NCBI GenBank assembly: GCA_030533445.1 | Contig: CM060066.1 | Location: forward strand, 38,631,235 to 38,695,234 | Direction of reading: 5' to 3' | Source: Cyprinodon diabolis | Taxonomy: Eukaryota; Chordata; Actinopteri; Cyprinodontiformes; Cyprinodontidae | DNA length: 64,000 nucleotides | Part shown: in pieces, positions 48,602 to 59,639 of the stretch | Layout: every line of letters starts with the position of its first letter | Numbering within the stretch: the stretch's first letter is position 1 | The notes under the pieces: generated by a model | What the model was told of the DNA's origin: nothing | The model's database searches: none | What the model saw: the letters and a program-made list of their open reading frames with translations, nothing else | Translations under genes and position numbers: made by a program

Positions 48602-49591
48602 CAGTGTTGGGTAAGTTACTTTAAAGATGTAATCCGTTACAGTTCCAAGTTACCTTGTTTAAAATGTAATTGTAGTGTAACTTTTTCGATTACTTTTAAA
48701 AAGTAATATAACTAATTACTTTTGATTACATTTGATTACTTTAAGGTTTTAATGAGTATTGACCCATGTTCAACATTTAATTTTTGAGAACTGAATGTGA
48801 ACCTTAAAAAAGCACTAAGCTGAGAGGGAACTGCTGACAGGCAATCACAGGATGTCCACAAGAAGAGATGCCAGCACCAGGCATGTAGGATTTTCTCAGA
48901 CTCCTCTCATCGGGCCATACTCTTTTCTGTTCCTCCCCCAGGCTCTGCCATTTACGCAGTTTGCAGACTAACACAAGCAGCTTCAGAAACCACTTCTTTC
49001 CTACAGCGGTCACCTTATTGAACTCTTCCCAAAGACCAGTCTTTCCTTCCCCTCTATCCATACCTTACTCTACCATCCCGACATTCGTACAGTGTTCCTC
49101 TTCAATTTGCACCTGTACAACCCTATCTACAATATCTAAGTTTCACTACTGCTCTCTAATTAGAGTATCTTAGTGGCACACATCAGATTGAACTATCTGG
49201 AAATTAAAGGTGGCAATAAAGTTAAAGCTGATATATTTTTCACATTTTTATTTCAAAAACTATACTGTAGTTGACTGTTTTAATTAGTGTTTGGCTATGT
49301 AAAACAAATGGCTAATCTTGGCCACACGAGCTCTCTATGGCCAAGAATCTTGAAAATCCCTCATGCTTTTTTTTTTTTTTAAACACTTCTGCTTAGCCAC
49401 ATTACATATTTCGCAAAGGTCTTTATATTTTTTTAAAAATGTAACTAAATTTGTAATTCTTAATATTTTCTGAAGTAACTGTAACTGAATTACATATTTT
49501 CTCATTGTAACTGTAACGAATTACGGTTACTCTTTTTTTGTAATTAAATTACGTAACGTCGTTACATGTAATCCGTTACTCCCCAACACTG
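48602..49591. mobile_element. hAT-like non-autonomous transposon
   Basis: It is 990 bp with ends CAGTGTTGGG and CCCAACACTG, flanked by a perfect 8-bp duplication AGGTAAGT (48594-48601 and 49592-49599). The subterminal regions are rich in GTAATCCGTTAC-like words on both sides. No transposase is recognisable inside. Confidence 0.85.
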
Positions 49592-49935
49592 AGGTAAGTA
49601 AAGACAATGGAAAAGATTAACACCCCAGAATTCAAAACTGAAAGAATTTTATCCACTATACCTTTTATCTAGAAGTCACGGATGTTTAAATATATGCGTC
49701 TATTTGTTAGCAAAGGCTGTAGGAAAGTATAGTTTGTCTTTATTCAGAAAATATGGATGTTTTGCTCGTTAATTTTCCTGTTGGAACAGTGTAGATTGAC
49801 CTTGAGTCTTGGTGCCTGTACTTCCGGCCACCCCTCAGTCTACATTGGTTATTGCCAACGTAAACTGCCTCTGATGTGATGTTCCAGATCAGCCGTTATC
49901 AGTGTCTCTCTGTGTGGTAGTTAAAAGCATGGAAA

Positions 49936-50215
49936 TGGTAAATGGCCTGTACTTATATAGTACGCTACATTCAGTCATTCACCCAAACACTGATGGTGGC
50001 AAACTACATTGTAGCCACAGCTGCCCTGGGGCTCACTGACAGAAGCAGGGATGCCATACACTGGCACCACCGGGCCCTCTGACCACCATCAGTAGACAAT
50101 GCAGTTGAAGTGTCTTGCCCAAGGACACGACACTGAAAGTCAGAGCCAGGACTTGAACCATTAATCCTTCGATTTCAGGGCAAACTCCTACATCCGACGC
50201 GACTGTCACCCTGGC
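49936..50215. repeat. Common teleost dispersed repeat
   Basis: Words such as AATGGTAAATGGCCTGTACT, GTGTCTTGCCCAAGGACACG and CCAGGACTTGAACC are familiar from a very abundant fish repeat whose right end is tRNA-like. The class is uncertain and the borders approximate. Confidence 0.5.
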
Positions 50216-51384
50216 AAGGAAGTGTATTGAACTCATCATGTGGGTCATCACTAAACTTGGTTGACCACGTGATCCGATCAAAGAGAGATGCCACTATAGT
50301 TCAGAATGCTGCAGAGGTATTAGGCTGTTTCTGGTGTAAAAGTGTGAAAGATAAACAGTCCAACATGTACAACGCACTGCATGCTGACCACTGCCGACTG
50401 CTAAAAATGTAAGCAATGTGCTTTCAGACCACATGGTTAACATAGTGCATGTGCATCAGCTTATTGGCAAAAAATGACAGGATGTGGTGTAGAAAGAAGG
50501 TAAAAGTGGTTTAGAAAATATTCTGTTGCAAAACCTAGGATCCTGCCATGGCTCATGAAAATGTGTTTATGTATCATTGATTTTAGCATCTTCATCTTTT
50601 TTATGAACAATATATGTGTAACGATCTGACTTTATCAAAGAATATGTGGACATTGATGTCTTCAGGATGCTCTGGGTGATTTGAAATGAGCAGGGCATGC
50701 AAGAAATGTATCAAATATCTAACAACAGAGGGACACACTACCCTCAGACTGATGTCAGAAAGTGGAGGATTGGATACAACAAGTTTCTCATGAAAAGTTA
50801 TTTCAGCTAAAGAAAGTAAGAGTAGCTGATAGGGACTGGCGTTTCCTAAAGTTTTCCTCAGTTAGAAAATATTTATATTTGAATATTGTGTTAAATTGGT
50901 GAAGCAAGTTCAGTTTTGTTTTGAATTTACAACTGATGATGAAAAATGATATTAAACATAATTATAGGAACAGAAAAACTGAATGTTTAATAGGGTAACA
51001 TTGTGTCTTTAATGACTGCTTAGCTATTATTATAGCTTCTATTTGTATAATAATACATAATGTAGATCCTCAGAATTGCCTGCTGATAGTATTTGCTTTT
51101 ATATTTTGAAAGATTGGTGCCTTTTACTGGTAACATCTAATAGGTTGAAGAAAAGGAAGTAAAAAGACAAAGCCTCTACAAAAGAAAAAGCTTGTTTTGC
51201 CTAAAAACAAAACGGTTGTTAGCGCAACAAATTTCTGTTAAAAAATAGGCAAATGTAACCTTGTTCATCACAAAACAATTCTTGAAACTGTTCCTGTTTG
51301 TTCCAATGCCTACACAGACCGTTGCTTTAATCCATTTTAAAACATTCAACCTTGAAATGTGACATTTTAAAAAGAGAAAAAAAA

Positions 51385-51385
<1 letters not shown>
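50216..51385. other. Non-coding stretch, nothing specific seen
   Basis: AT-rich sequence up to the left (TA)n tract of the LINE. No gene or named repeat was recognised. Confidence 0.4.

Positions 51386-51429
<44 letters not shown>
51386..51429. repeat. (TA)22 microsatellite, left border of the LINE
   Basis: 44 bp of pure TA that stops exactly where the LINE-derived sequence begins. Confidence 0.97.
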
Positions 51430-51433
<4 letters not shown>

Positions 51434-54400
51434 TGGTACTGATGAAATGCTACTATACAAGCGTCCCCAGTGAGAGAGGTTACATGCAGAGACTATGGGA
51501 ATTATGGCAGCTTCAACAACCATCATCCACACTGACAAAGAAACAACTACTAACTCAGTGTTCTAACATCCGCAAACGGCAGCTCCTATCACAACTAGAA
51601 ATTGATGAGGTACAACTGACATGCTGCAGTAAGGAGGAGTCAGGACAACAGGTCAGTAGGGAAATATCATCATCCCAACACACAGAGATTGGGTCCCCAG
51701 CCCCAACAACAACAAGCCCACTAAACGTAAGGGCGGCTGACCTACGACGGCTGATCATGACCAAACTGGATCCCCTAGTACGACGTCCAAGACTGCCAAG
51801 GCTAAGTGACAGAGTACCCTCTGAAAGTCTTCTAGAAGATGTAAATGCAGCACTACATACTATCCCTACTAAAGACATAACTGAGACCAACGAGCTGACC
51901 TACGCCACAGCTACAGTGATCCTAGAGATGCTTGGCTATAAGATAAACACCACAGGCCACAAAGCAGAGCCCCCATGGAGGAGAAGGCTGGAAGCCAAGA
52001 TCAAGGCAACACGAAGACAGGTTAGTCAGCTCTCAGACCTGCAGAAAGGTGTAGGGAAAAGGTTACCTAAGTACAACAAGCTGTCCATTCCTGAGGCTCT
52101 AGAAACTGCCAAACAAAGACTCGCCGCCCTGGCCACCCGCCTAAAGAGATACAAGGGAGAAGCAGAAGCCAGGAGAATAAACCAGGTGTTCTCCACCAAC
52201 CCATCCAAAGTGTACTCACAGTGGCAGGGTAATTCAAGATCAGATCCACCCAGGGCTGAGACTGAACAGTACTGGAGAAACATATGGGAGAAGAAGGCAT
52301 CCCACAACACCAATGCTCAGTGGTTAGAAGATCTTAGAACAGATCACAGCAATCTCCCAGAACAAGAACCAGTAACCATTACAACGGCAGATGTCCAAGA
52401 AAGAGCGGCAGGCATGAAGAGCTGGACAGCACCAGGCCCTGACATGATCCACACCTACTGGCTGAAAAAACTAACCGCACTTCATGCACGCCTCGCAGCA
52501 CAAATGAACCAACTGCTGATGGATGGGACCCACCCAGAATGGTTAACCCAAGGACGGACAATCGTGATCATGAAGGATCCCCAGAAGGGAACAACCCCAT
52601 CCAACTACCGGCCAATAACTTGCCTATGTACAAAATGGAAGCTCCTGTCAGGCATCATAGCGGCTAAGATGAATAGGCACATGGCTCAATACATGCACCC
52701 TTCCCAGAAGGGAATAGGCAGTAACACCAGAGGAGCCAAGCACCAGCTACTAGTGGATAGAGCAGTCACTCGAGACTGTAAGACCAGGCAGACAAATCTG
52801 TGCACTGCCTGGGTTGACTATAAGAAAGCCTATGACTCAATGCCACATACATGGATACTGGAATGCTTGGAAATGTACAAGATCAACAGGACTCTAATAG
52901 CCTTCATCAAGAACTCAATGAAGCTGTGGAAAACAAGTCTGGAAGCCAATGCAAAGCCAATAGCACAAGTCACCATCAAGTGCGGCATATACCAGGGTGA
53001 TGCACTATCCCCGCTGCTGTTCTGCATAGGCCTGAACCCCCTCAGCCAGATCATCACAAAGACTGGCTACGGATACCAATTCCGAAGCGGAACAATCATC
53101 AGTCACCTCCTCTACATGGATGACATCAAGCTGTATGCCAGGAGTGAGCGAGACATCGACTCACTGATCCACACTACCAGGATCTACAGCAACGACATTG
53201 GGATGTCATTCGGACTGGACAAGTGCGGTCGCATGGTCTCAAAGAGAGGGAAGATGATCAGAACCGAGGGGGTTGAACTACCAGAAGGCCACATTACAGA
53301 TGTGCAGGACAGCTACAAATACCTTGGGGTGCCACAGGCTAACGGAAACCACGAGGAGATGGCAAGAAAGACTGCCACAGCTAAATACCTACAAAGAGTA
53401 AGGCAGGTCCTGAAAAGTCAGCTGAATGGGAAAAACAAGATCCAAGCCATCAACACATATGCCCTACCAGTCATCAGATACCCCGCTGGTATAATAAACT
53501 GGCCAAAGGAGGAGATAGAGGCCACTGACATCAAGACAAGAAAGCTCCTCACAATGCATGGAGGGTTCCACCCCAAATCCAGCACCCTGAGACTGTATGC
53601 CAAGCGTAGCGAGGGAGGCCGAGGGCTAGTGAGTGTCAAGACCACTGTCCAGGATGAAACAACTAAGACCCAGGAGTACATCAGAAAGATGGCCCCCAAA
53701 GACAAATGGCTTGGTGAATACCTCAGGCAGGAGAAAACCGAAAGCGAGGACAAGAAAGAGGAAGGAGAACCATCATGGAGGGACAAGCCACTGCACGGCA
53801 TATACCACAGACAAATAGAAGAAGTGGCTGATATCAAAAAATCCTACCAGTGGCTGGAGAAGGCTGGACTGAAGGACAGCACAGAGGCACTAATCATGGC
53901 AGCACAAGAACAGGCACTCAGTACAAGATCAATAGAGGCCAGGGTCTACCACACCAGGCAGGACCCCCGATGCAGACTGTGCAAAGATGCCTCTGAAACA
54001 ATACAGCACATAACAGCAGGGTGTAAAATGCAGGCAGGAAGTGCATACATGGAACGCCACAACCAGGTAGCTGTCATAGTGTACAGGAACATCTGCCATG
54101 AGTATGGGCTGGAAGTCCCAAGGTCAAAATGGAAGACACCTCCTAAGGTAGTTGAGAATGACCGAGCTAAGATCCTATGGGACTTCAAGATCCAGACTGA
54201 CAAACAGGTGATGGCTAACCAACCAGACATCGTGTTGATCGACAAACAGCAGAAGAAGGCAGTAGTGATAGATGTGGCAATCCCAAGCGACAGCAACATC
54301 AAGAAGAAAGAACACGAGAAGCTTGAGAAATACCAAGGGCTGAAAGAGGAGCTAGAAAAGATGTGGAAAGTAAGAGCAGCAGTGGTGCCAGTGGTAATTG

Positions 54401-54596
54401 GAGCACTGGGGGCTGTGACCCCCAAACTGGGAGAGTGGCTACAGCAGATTCCAGGTAAAACATCAGAGGTCTCTGTCCAGAAGAGCGCAGTCCTAGTAAC
54501 AGCTAAGATACTGTGCAGAACCCTCAAACTCCCAGGCCTCTGGTAGGGGACCCGAGCTTGAGGATGACACATACCACCTCAAGAGGGGTGAGAAAA

Positions 54597-54601
<5 letters not shown>
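51430..54601 (+). mobile_element. Dong/R4-type LINE, near-complete, between (TA)n tracts
   Basis: A site-linked non-LTR retrotransposon with one long open frame, a 3' UTR of only about 55 bp and no A-tail; (TA)n follows directly. Its 5' end joins (TA)n without a recognisable 5' UTR. The position between two TA tracts suggests that the element targets TA microsatellites, as related elements of this group target simple repeats or rDNA. This is read from one copy only. Confidence 0.85.
51448..54546 (+). CDS. Reverse transcriptase with C-terminal restriction-like endonuclease
   Basis: About 1030 codons of uninterrupted frame. The frame formally opens at 51352 inside the flanking DNA and (TA)n; the first Met within the element is near 51445. 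The RT domain lies at about codons 360-680 of the frame counted from 51352, with SNYRPITCL, a CGIYQGDALSPLLF box and the catalytic LLYMDDIKLYA at about 586. A zinc knuckle CRLCKDASETIQHITAGC is at about 873. A PDIVLID...VIDVAIP endonuclease core is at about 958-978. RT followed by CCHC and a restriction-like endonuclease, with no APE domain, is the layout of R2/R4/NeSL-type elements, and the sequence looks closest to Dong/R4 (Rex6 in fish). The N-terminus (GYMQRLWELWQL) begins abruptly, so a 5' truncation is likely. Confidence 0.88.
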   Translation, partial: CYYTSVPSERGYMQRLWELWQLQQPSSTLTKKQLLTQCSNIRKRQLLSQLEIDEVQLTCCSKEESGQQVSREISSSQHTEIGSPAPTTTSPLNVRAADLRRLIMTKLDPLVRRPRLPRLSDRVPSESLLEDVNAALHTIPTKDITETNELTYATATVILEMLGYKINTTGHKAEPPWRRRLEAKIKATRRQVSQLSDLQKGVGKRLPKYNKLSIPEALETAKQRLAALATRLKRYKGEAEARRINQVFSTNPSKVYSQWQGNSRSDPPRAETEQYWRNIWEKKASHNTNAQWLEDLRTDHSNLPEQEPVTITTADVQERAAGMKSWTAPGPDMIHTYWLKKLTALHARLAAQMNQLLMDGTHPEWLTQGRTIVIMKDPQKGTTPSNYRPITCLCTKWKLLSGIIAAKMNRHMAQYMHPSQKGIGSNTRGAKHQLLVDRAVTRDCKTRQTNLCTAWVDYKKAYDSMPHTWILECLEMYKINRTLIAFIKNSMKLWKTSLEANAKPIAQVTIKCGIYQGDALSPLLFCIGLNPLSQIITKTGYGYQFRSGTIISHLLYMDDIKLYARSERDIDSLIHTTRIYSNDIGMSFGLDKCGRMVSKRGKMIRTEGVELPEGHITDVQDSYKYLGVPQANGNHEEMARKTATAKYLQRVRQVLKSQLNGKNKIQAINTYALPVIRYPAGIINWPKEEIEATDIKTRKLLTMHGGFHPKSSTLRLYAKRSEGGRGLVSVKTTVQDETTKTQEYIRKMAPKDKWLGEYLRQEKTESEDKKEEGEPSWRDKPLHGIYHRQIEEVADIKKSYQWLEKAGLKDSTEALIMAAQEQALSTRSIEARVYHTRQDPRCRLCKDASETIQHITAGCKMQAGSAYMERHNQVAVIVYRNICHEYGLEVPRSKWKTPPKVVENDRAKILWDFKIQTDKQVMANQPDIVLIDKQQKKAVVIDVAIPSDSNIKKKEHEKLEKYQGLKEELEKMWKVRAAVVPVVIGALGAVTPKLGEWLQQIPGKTSEVSVQKSAVLVTAKILCRTLKLPGLW

Positions 54602-54664
<63 letters not shown>
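54602..54664. repeat. (TA)n microsatellite, right border of the LINE
   Basis: About 31 TA units directly after the LINE 3' UTR. Together with the left tract they would form one microsatellite if the insert were removed. Confidence 0.97.
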
Positions 54665-54667
<3 letters not shown>

Positions 54668-55749
54668 TTGAAGTGCCTTTTTTTTTTGCAAACGGGCTCT
54701 ATTTACATTAATTAAACTAAATTAAACCTATTTACAAAGCCTGTTACACTTCCCACAAAACACCACAAGAGGGAGCACTTGACCTGAAGGAACAAGAAGC
54801 TCCATCATCTACTAGAATCTAAATCGTTTGAATATAGTGGGCCCATATGAACATCAATCGTGGACATTTTAGATGCTCAAACCTTGTACAGAACAATTGT
54901 CTACCCTACTAAAGGACAAGTATTAGAGCAGAAGTTATATAATAAGCCCATAACAACAACATATTTCTTTTAACCTGTATAGTTTTATGAAACATCCAAC
55001 TCATGCGTATCTCAGGGCTTTTCTTTTAGCGTTGTTTTCAGGGGAAAGCCTTTTATATGGACTAACTCAGTGGGGACCGTGTAAACTGTCGCGCTCCAGG
55101 CGTAGGGTGGCGCACCAGACCAAAGGATTGCTCTGGGGCCCTCAGCGGTGGTCACCACGGGTCAGAGCGCAGCGCATGACAACCTAAGGGGCCAAAGCGG
55201 TGAGCGCTGCCGCTTCTGCACGGAAAGACTGTATGACTGTAGATTCTTTATGATTCAGTGCCTGCTTCTTTCACAAAGATAAACTTAGTAACTAAAAGAA
55301 ATAAAACAGCCCCAAGCAATTAAGAACGATAGGAAACCAAATTAGTTCAGCAAAAAAATAACAATGTACTTTTATTAGCGCAAATGACTATTCTAACATT
55401 TAAATTAGATTATAAACAAGCAAACAACTTTTAATTTGTAAGACATTTAAGAACATTTTAATAACTGTAAAAGGAATATTTGTTCATTTGAATTACCACA
55501 GCTTGATATAAATATGCAGCCAACTTGGCCACATGGATCGAATTCCAATTTTAATCAAAGTTTTTTGCTTCTACAGTGATTTTTTTTTTATCAACATCAA
55601 AGTTAACAGTTAAGGTTTCTTTTGTCTAACTTGATTGCTTTAAGATTTTTCTTTTTCTACATATTTGTTTTCTAGTATTTGCAATCAACTAGAAGTTTTT
55701 ACAGATTTAAAGTGTTGAAACATTGAGTTAAAACATAATTTTAGTAAAC

Positions 55750-55789
<40 letters not shown>

Positions 55790-57050
55790 TAATTTTATTA
55801 TTATTATTATTGTTAATAATATTCTTGTTATCATTTTATTATATTATCATTATTATTATATAATCAATAAGACACCCCAAAAGGTGATTTTGTTGTATAG
55901 CATCAAATAAAAATAGCTGCATTTTTACAATACAAAGATACAATCTCAAGTTATAATTGCAGTTTTGATTATTGTGATAAATTAGAAAAAAATGTTGTGT
56001 CTGCTTAACCTATCAGTTAGTTTTATCTGTTCTAAATAGTCAACAAAGAATATGTTTCATTAAAATTAATCAGAGACACTATCATAACGGTATACTAGAT
56101 ATTGACATATGGATCAGCAGAAGAACTCCCCCAAACAAACAGAAAAAGAGGGGGGGAAAACGTTGGATAACAAATAGGTCAGGCAAAATGTTTCTTTTAT
56201 TAAATCATGTGTTTTTAGGATGTTTGATGCTAGATGAAACAGAAGATACAACTTTATATAGCACACACAAGGGGGGATAGGATGGGAAAAGAACTCCAGA
56301 CTAAGGGTTTGGCTCCGCTCTGACGCATCATTCGGCATAACCAAGTCTGACGCTTTAAAACTCCGCTGTTTAATTTAGTCCTTAACAAAAGCAACAACCC
56401 GCAAGTCTCTTTATATCTCATAGGACAAATACATAAGAAAAGTGTTAAAAACTCCACACTGGAGTAATTGGATTTTCTGCCCCCGTCCCTCTCACTCGCG
56501 CCTTTCTCTCCATGGTGCTCCAGAAACTTTCCAAAAGCTTCAGATGTCTAGTGAGCTTTGGCTCTCTCCTAATTCGTCCACAGGATCAAATATACACCGA
56601 GCATGTCGAAAGTTTCCAGATAAAAACGTTCTCAGTCACACACACAAAAAAAGAAGAAATAGAAAACCTGTTGTTGCGCATGAGAGCGGTTTGAATCTGT
56701 GCGCGCACAATGGACCTTGCTGTGAAAATATGTTTGAAGAAGAAGAAACAGCCAATTGTTGTATGAAATGTATTCAAGTATAAAATAATGCCCTTTGTTT
56801 GAGGGGAAAAAAACTTGAGCAATGTGAGGGTACAAAAGTCCCCCTGTGGCATTTACCAGCAGCCTTTGTGCTGTTTTTGCGCTCTGGCGTCTCCACTTGG
56901 CGCATTACTCAGGCCCCTCTAAACGCGATTGTTTCTTTCTTTCTAATGACATTTACCGGATCAAAACGTGCTGTTAATTCGATCAGAAAGCTTCACCCTT
57001 CGCAACAATGGCAGTATAATTTCTCCCAAAGTTTGTTAAGTTGACCGAAA
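54665..57050. other. Intergenic region upstream of helt, no gene seen
   Basis: Holds a GC-rich island of about 170 bp at 55060-55220, an (AAT)n/(ATT)n tract at 55749-55812 and, from about 56440, sequence that becomes gradually richer in CpG. No exon was recognised. The open frame at 56442-56783 shows no domain. Confidence 0.4.
55749..55812. repeat. (AAT)n followed by (ATT)n
   Basis: About 13 AAT units, a short break and about 6 ATT units, so the tract is self-complementary. Confidence 0.9.
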
Positions 57051-58077
57051 TTAGGCAAATGAATAGGGGTCTCCAGGCTACGCATCTCGCAGGTGACGGG
57101 GAATAATGCGCGCTCGCAGCAGCTGCATTCTTCTTTATTTCTCCCTTTCTTTCACTGCATTATTAAAATTTAGGCCAATGAAACTATTCATTCCACTGAA
57201 TAGACATTTTCTTATAGGATAATAGGATACAAATTGAGCCTCTCCAAAGAGTCTCCAGTGGTGGGTAACCCTCGTGTGCCAGAGGCTGCTGGAGACGCCG
57301 GGCCTCGACGCAGACGACGCTCGTGTGCCAGCGCTAATCACACACCTGCCGAGGAGTCCTGCAAAATATAAAGAGACGTAAACAAAAAGCTTGCCATCTC
57401 TCATAAAAGATGGACGTGTCAGCAAGTCGTGTGAGAACCGGCGGGAACAAACGGGGGGGACTCCGTCTCCAAAAGATCTCCCCTGAACTCGGCGGAACAG
57501 CCTATTAAAGGCTTACTTAATTACTCTAATGGTACTGGACAGGCCTTAAAACTCTGACCGGGGCTTGGATAGGAGTTAAGATCGCTTGCTGGGATTTGTA
57601 AACAGGCGATCGTGTGAGAAACGCGAGTTGGAACAGAAAGGGATTTTTTTCCTTTCTCCTCTGCTTGCCCGCTTTGTGTTGAGTGCGCACAGTGCGCCCC
57701 ACCGGACAAGGCCGATCCCGACGCTCGGTTCTTATTTCCCGCCTGGGTTGTTACTATGCAAATAATATTCCAAACATAATCACGTGTCCTTTGAAAAGCC
57801 ACGTGGATTAACAAAGCAGGTTTACCCCCCTGCCTATTTCAGATTTTTTTTTTCTGTTTCTTTAACTGATCCCAAACGCACACATTTACCCAAATGCATG
57901 GCTCTTTAATCCCATGGAATAATTTACACCGTGAATGCCAGAGTCCCCTAGGATGGTCCCTTTATAAGGGGACAGTTTCTCCCTTACACTTCAGTCTGCT
58001 TCATATCCCATTAGAATTTCGCAGCTCTATAATATACAGCTGAACTTCTTTTGGGCCTTTTTTTCTGGAATTCCTCG
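57051..58077 (+). promoter_or_regulatory. helt: helt promoter region
   Basis: CpG-rich sequence leading to a TATA-like TTTATAAGG at 57961-57969, about 115 bp before the start codon, which predicts transcription from about 57990. Two CACGTG E-boxes lie at 57781-57786 and 57800-57805, 19 bp apart start to start. Helt-type bHLH-Orange factors have been reported to bind CACGTG E-boxes and to repress, so autoregulation is possible; that part is inference. Confidence 0.65.
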
Positions 58078-59556
58078 ATGGCATCAAAGATGAAGGACAG
58101 GAAGGTACGCGCTTCGCGTGCGCTTTACATTTTAGGACTAACATGCTACTTGTCCTGTTTAGGACTCTTTTATTTAAAATTTTAATCTTCAAAGATGTTT
58201 TTTTGGATGTGTGTTATATAAAGTAGCATCCTTCTGGAGTGATTTAACGCTGTGAGGTGAACTAACATTCTGCGCGCAATCTGGGAAATGTTTTGGCGTG
58301 CAATTGGTGAAGCTTAAACATCAACATAATCTTTTTTTTTTATCTATTTAAAAAAGGATTACTATTGAATGTGATTACGTTATCTATTTCAAAGATAACC
58401 TAAATGCAAAGAAGATCCCATCACAGAGCAATACTTACATGCGCGCCAAAGCGCACGGCACCCAAATCTTTTCCAAATTAACCTTTAAAAGTGTCGACCT
58501 TCTTTTTTCCGCTGAGCAGCACAGATTTGTTTTGGTTGGTTAAATGTGAGTTTGTTTGAAACTAAGCTGTATTCTAAGTTCGACTTTCTGTATTTTGCTC
58601 CGCAGAGGACTCCCATCTCCCACAAAGTTATAGAGAAAAGACGGCGGGATCGCATCAATCGCTGCCTAAACGAGCTGGGAAAAACGGTACCGATGGCGCT
58701 GGCTAAGCAGGTATTTTATGAATATCTGACCTAGACTGTGTTAGAGTGTTAATTTTGCCGTTTAAAAATTTAAAATAAGCGCACAAAAAGTTCAAATAAG
58801 ATTCAATTTCTGTTGGGATATTTTGTAAGATTTGTTGGATATCTTATTATGTATCCACTTTTTTTTTTTTTTTTAGAACTCTGGAAAACTAGAAAAAGCT
58901 GAAATCTTGGAGATGACTGTTCAGTACCTGCGAGCTCTCCACTCTGCAGATTTCCCCCGTGGAAGAGAAAAGGGTAGGTGAACCTCTTGATTCTGATCAA
59001 ACATTGTGTAAACGCTTTTCAGTTTTACGCACACCTGCCTGCTCGGATTTTTCATAACATTTAGTTTTATTTTTTTCCAGGCGAGTTGCTGGCTGAGTTC
59101 GCAAACTATTTCCACTATGGATACCATGAATGCATGAAGAACCTGGTGCACTACCTGACAACAGAAGACAGAGCTGAGACCAAGGACATCAAATACGCGC
59201 GGATCCTCGCCTTCTTGCAATCCAAGTCCAGCGCGGTCACCGAGCCGGTATTTGGCTCTTTGGGCTCGATGCATGAATCACCAGACTACATCAGCCAGCT
59301 GCATACCTCTCCAGAGCATCCGAGCCAAAGCCCTCCGGACTCAGTGTACCAGCAGAGCGCACCGGGACACTTTTCATGGCACGGCTCTGGACGCAGTCCG
59401 GGAATCTCCTATCCAGCGATGCCGCTCTCTGCGCACACGCAGCAGCATGGAGGATACATGTCACCGGTGCAGGGACTAGAACATCATTACTTCAACTTCA
59501 TAGGCCACAGTCATCCGAATACGTTCAGTTTACACAGCGCTCAGCATGCCATGTAA
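58078..59556 (+). CDS. helt: Helt bHLH-Orange transcription factor
   Basis: Nuclear repressor related to Hes/Hey, known in mouse (Helt, Megane, Heslike) to set GABAergic neuron fate in the midbrain. Four exons: 58078-58104, 58606-58710, 58877-58973, 59081-59556; all introns are GT-AG and keep frame, giving 234 aa. The bHLH lies at about 10-66 (ISHKVIEKRRRDRINRCLNE in the basic region and helix 1, LEKAEILEMTVQYLRAL in helix 2). The Orange domain lies at about 80-125 (ELLAEFANYFHYGYHECMKN). The C-terminus is Ser/Pro/His-rich and ends HSAQHAM without a WRPW tail, as in human HELT. The start MASKMKDRK corresponds to human MSDKLKERK. A poly(A) signal lies at 59615-59620. It is divergent from acsl1, as in human. 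Confidence 0.97.
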
Positions 59557-59639
59557 AATAAATCAGCCTCCCTCTATTTTAACTTATATTTTTAGATAAT
59601 GTAGATATGTTGTGAATAAAAAAATTATTTTCTAACTAA

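Noticed and set aside
53946..54572. 208-codon minus-strand frame opposite the LINE
   Set aside because: It is the antisense shadow of the endonuclease-coding part of the retrotransposon.
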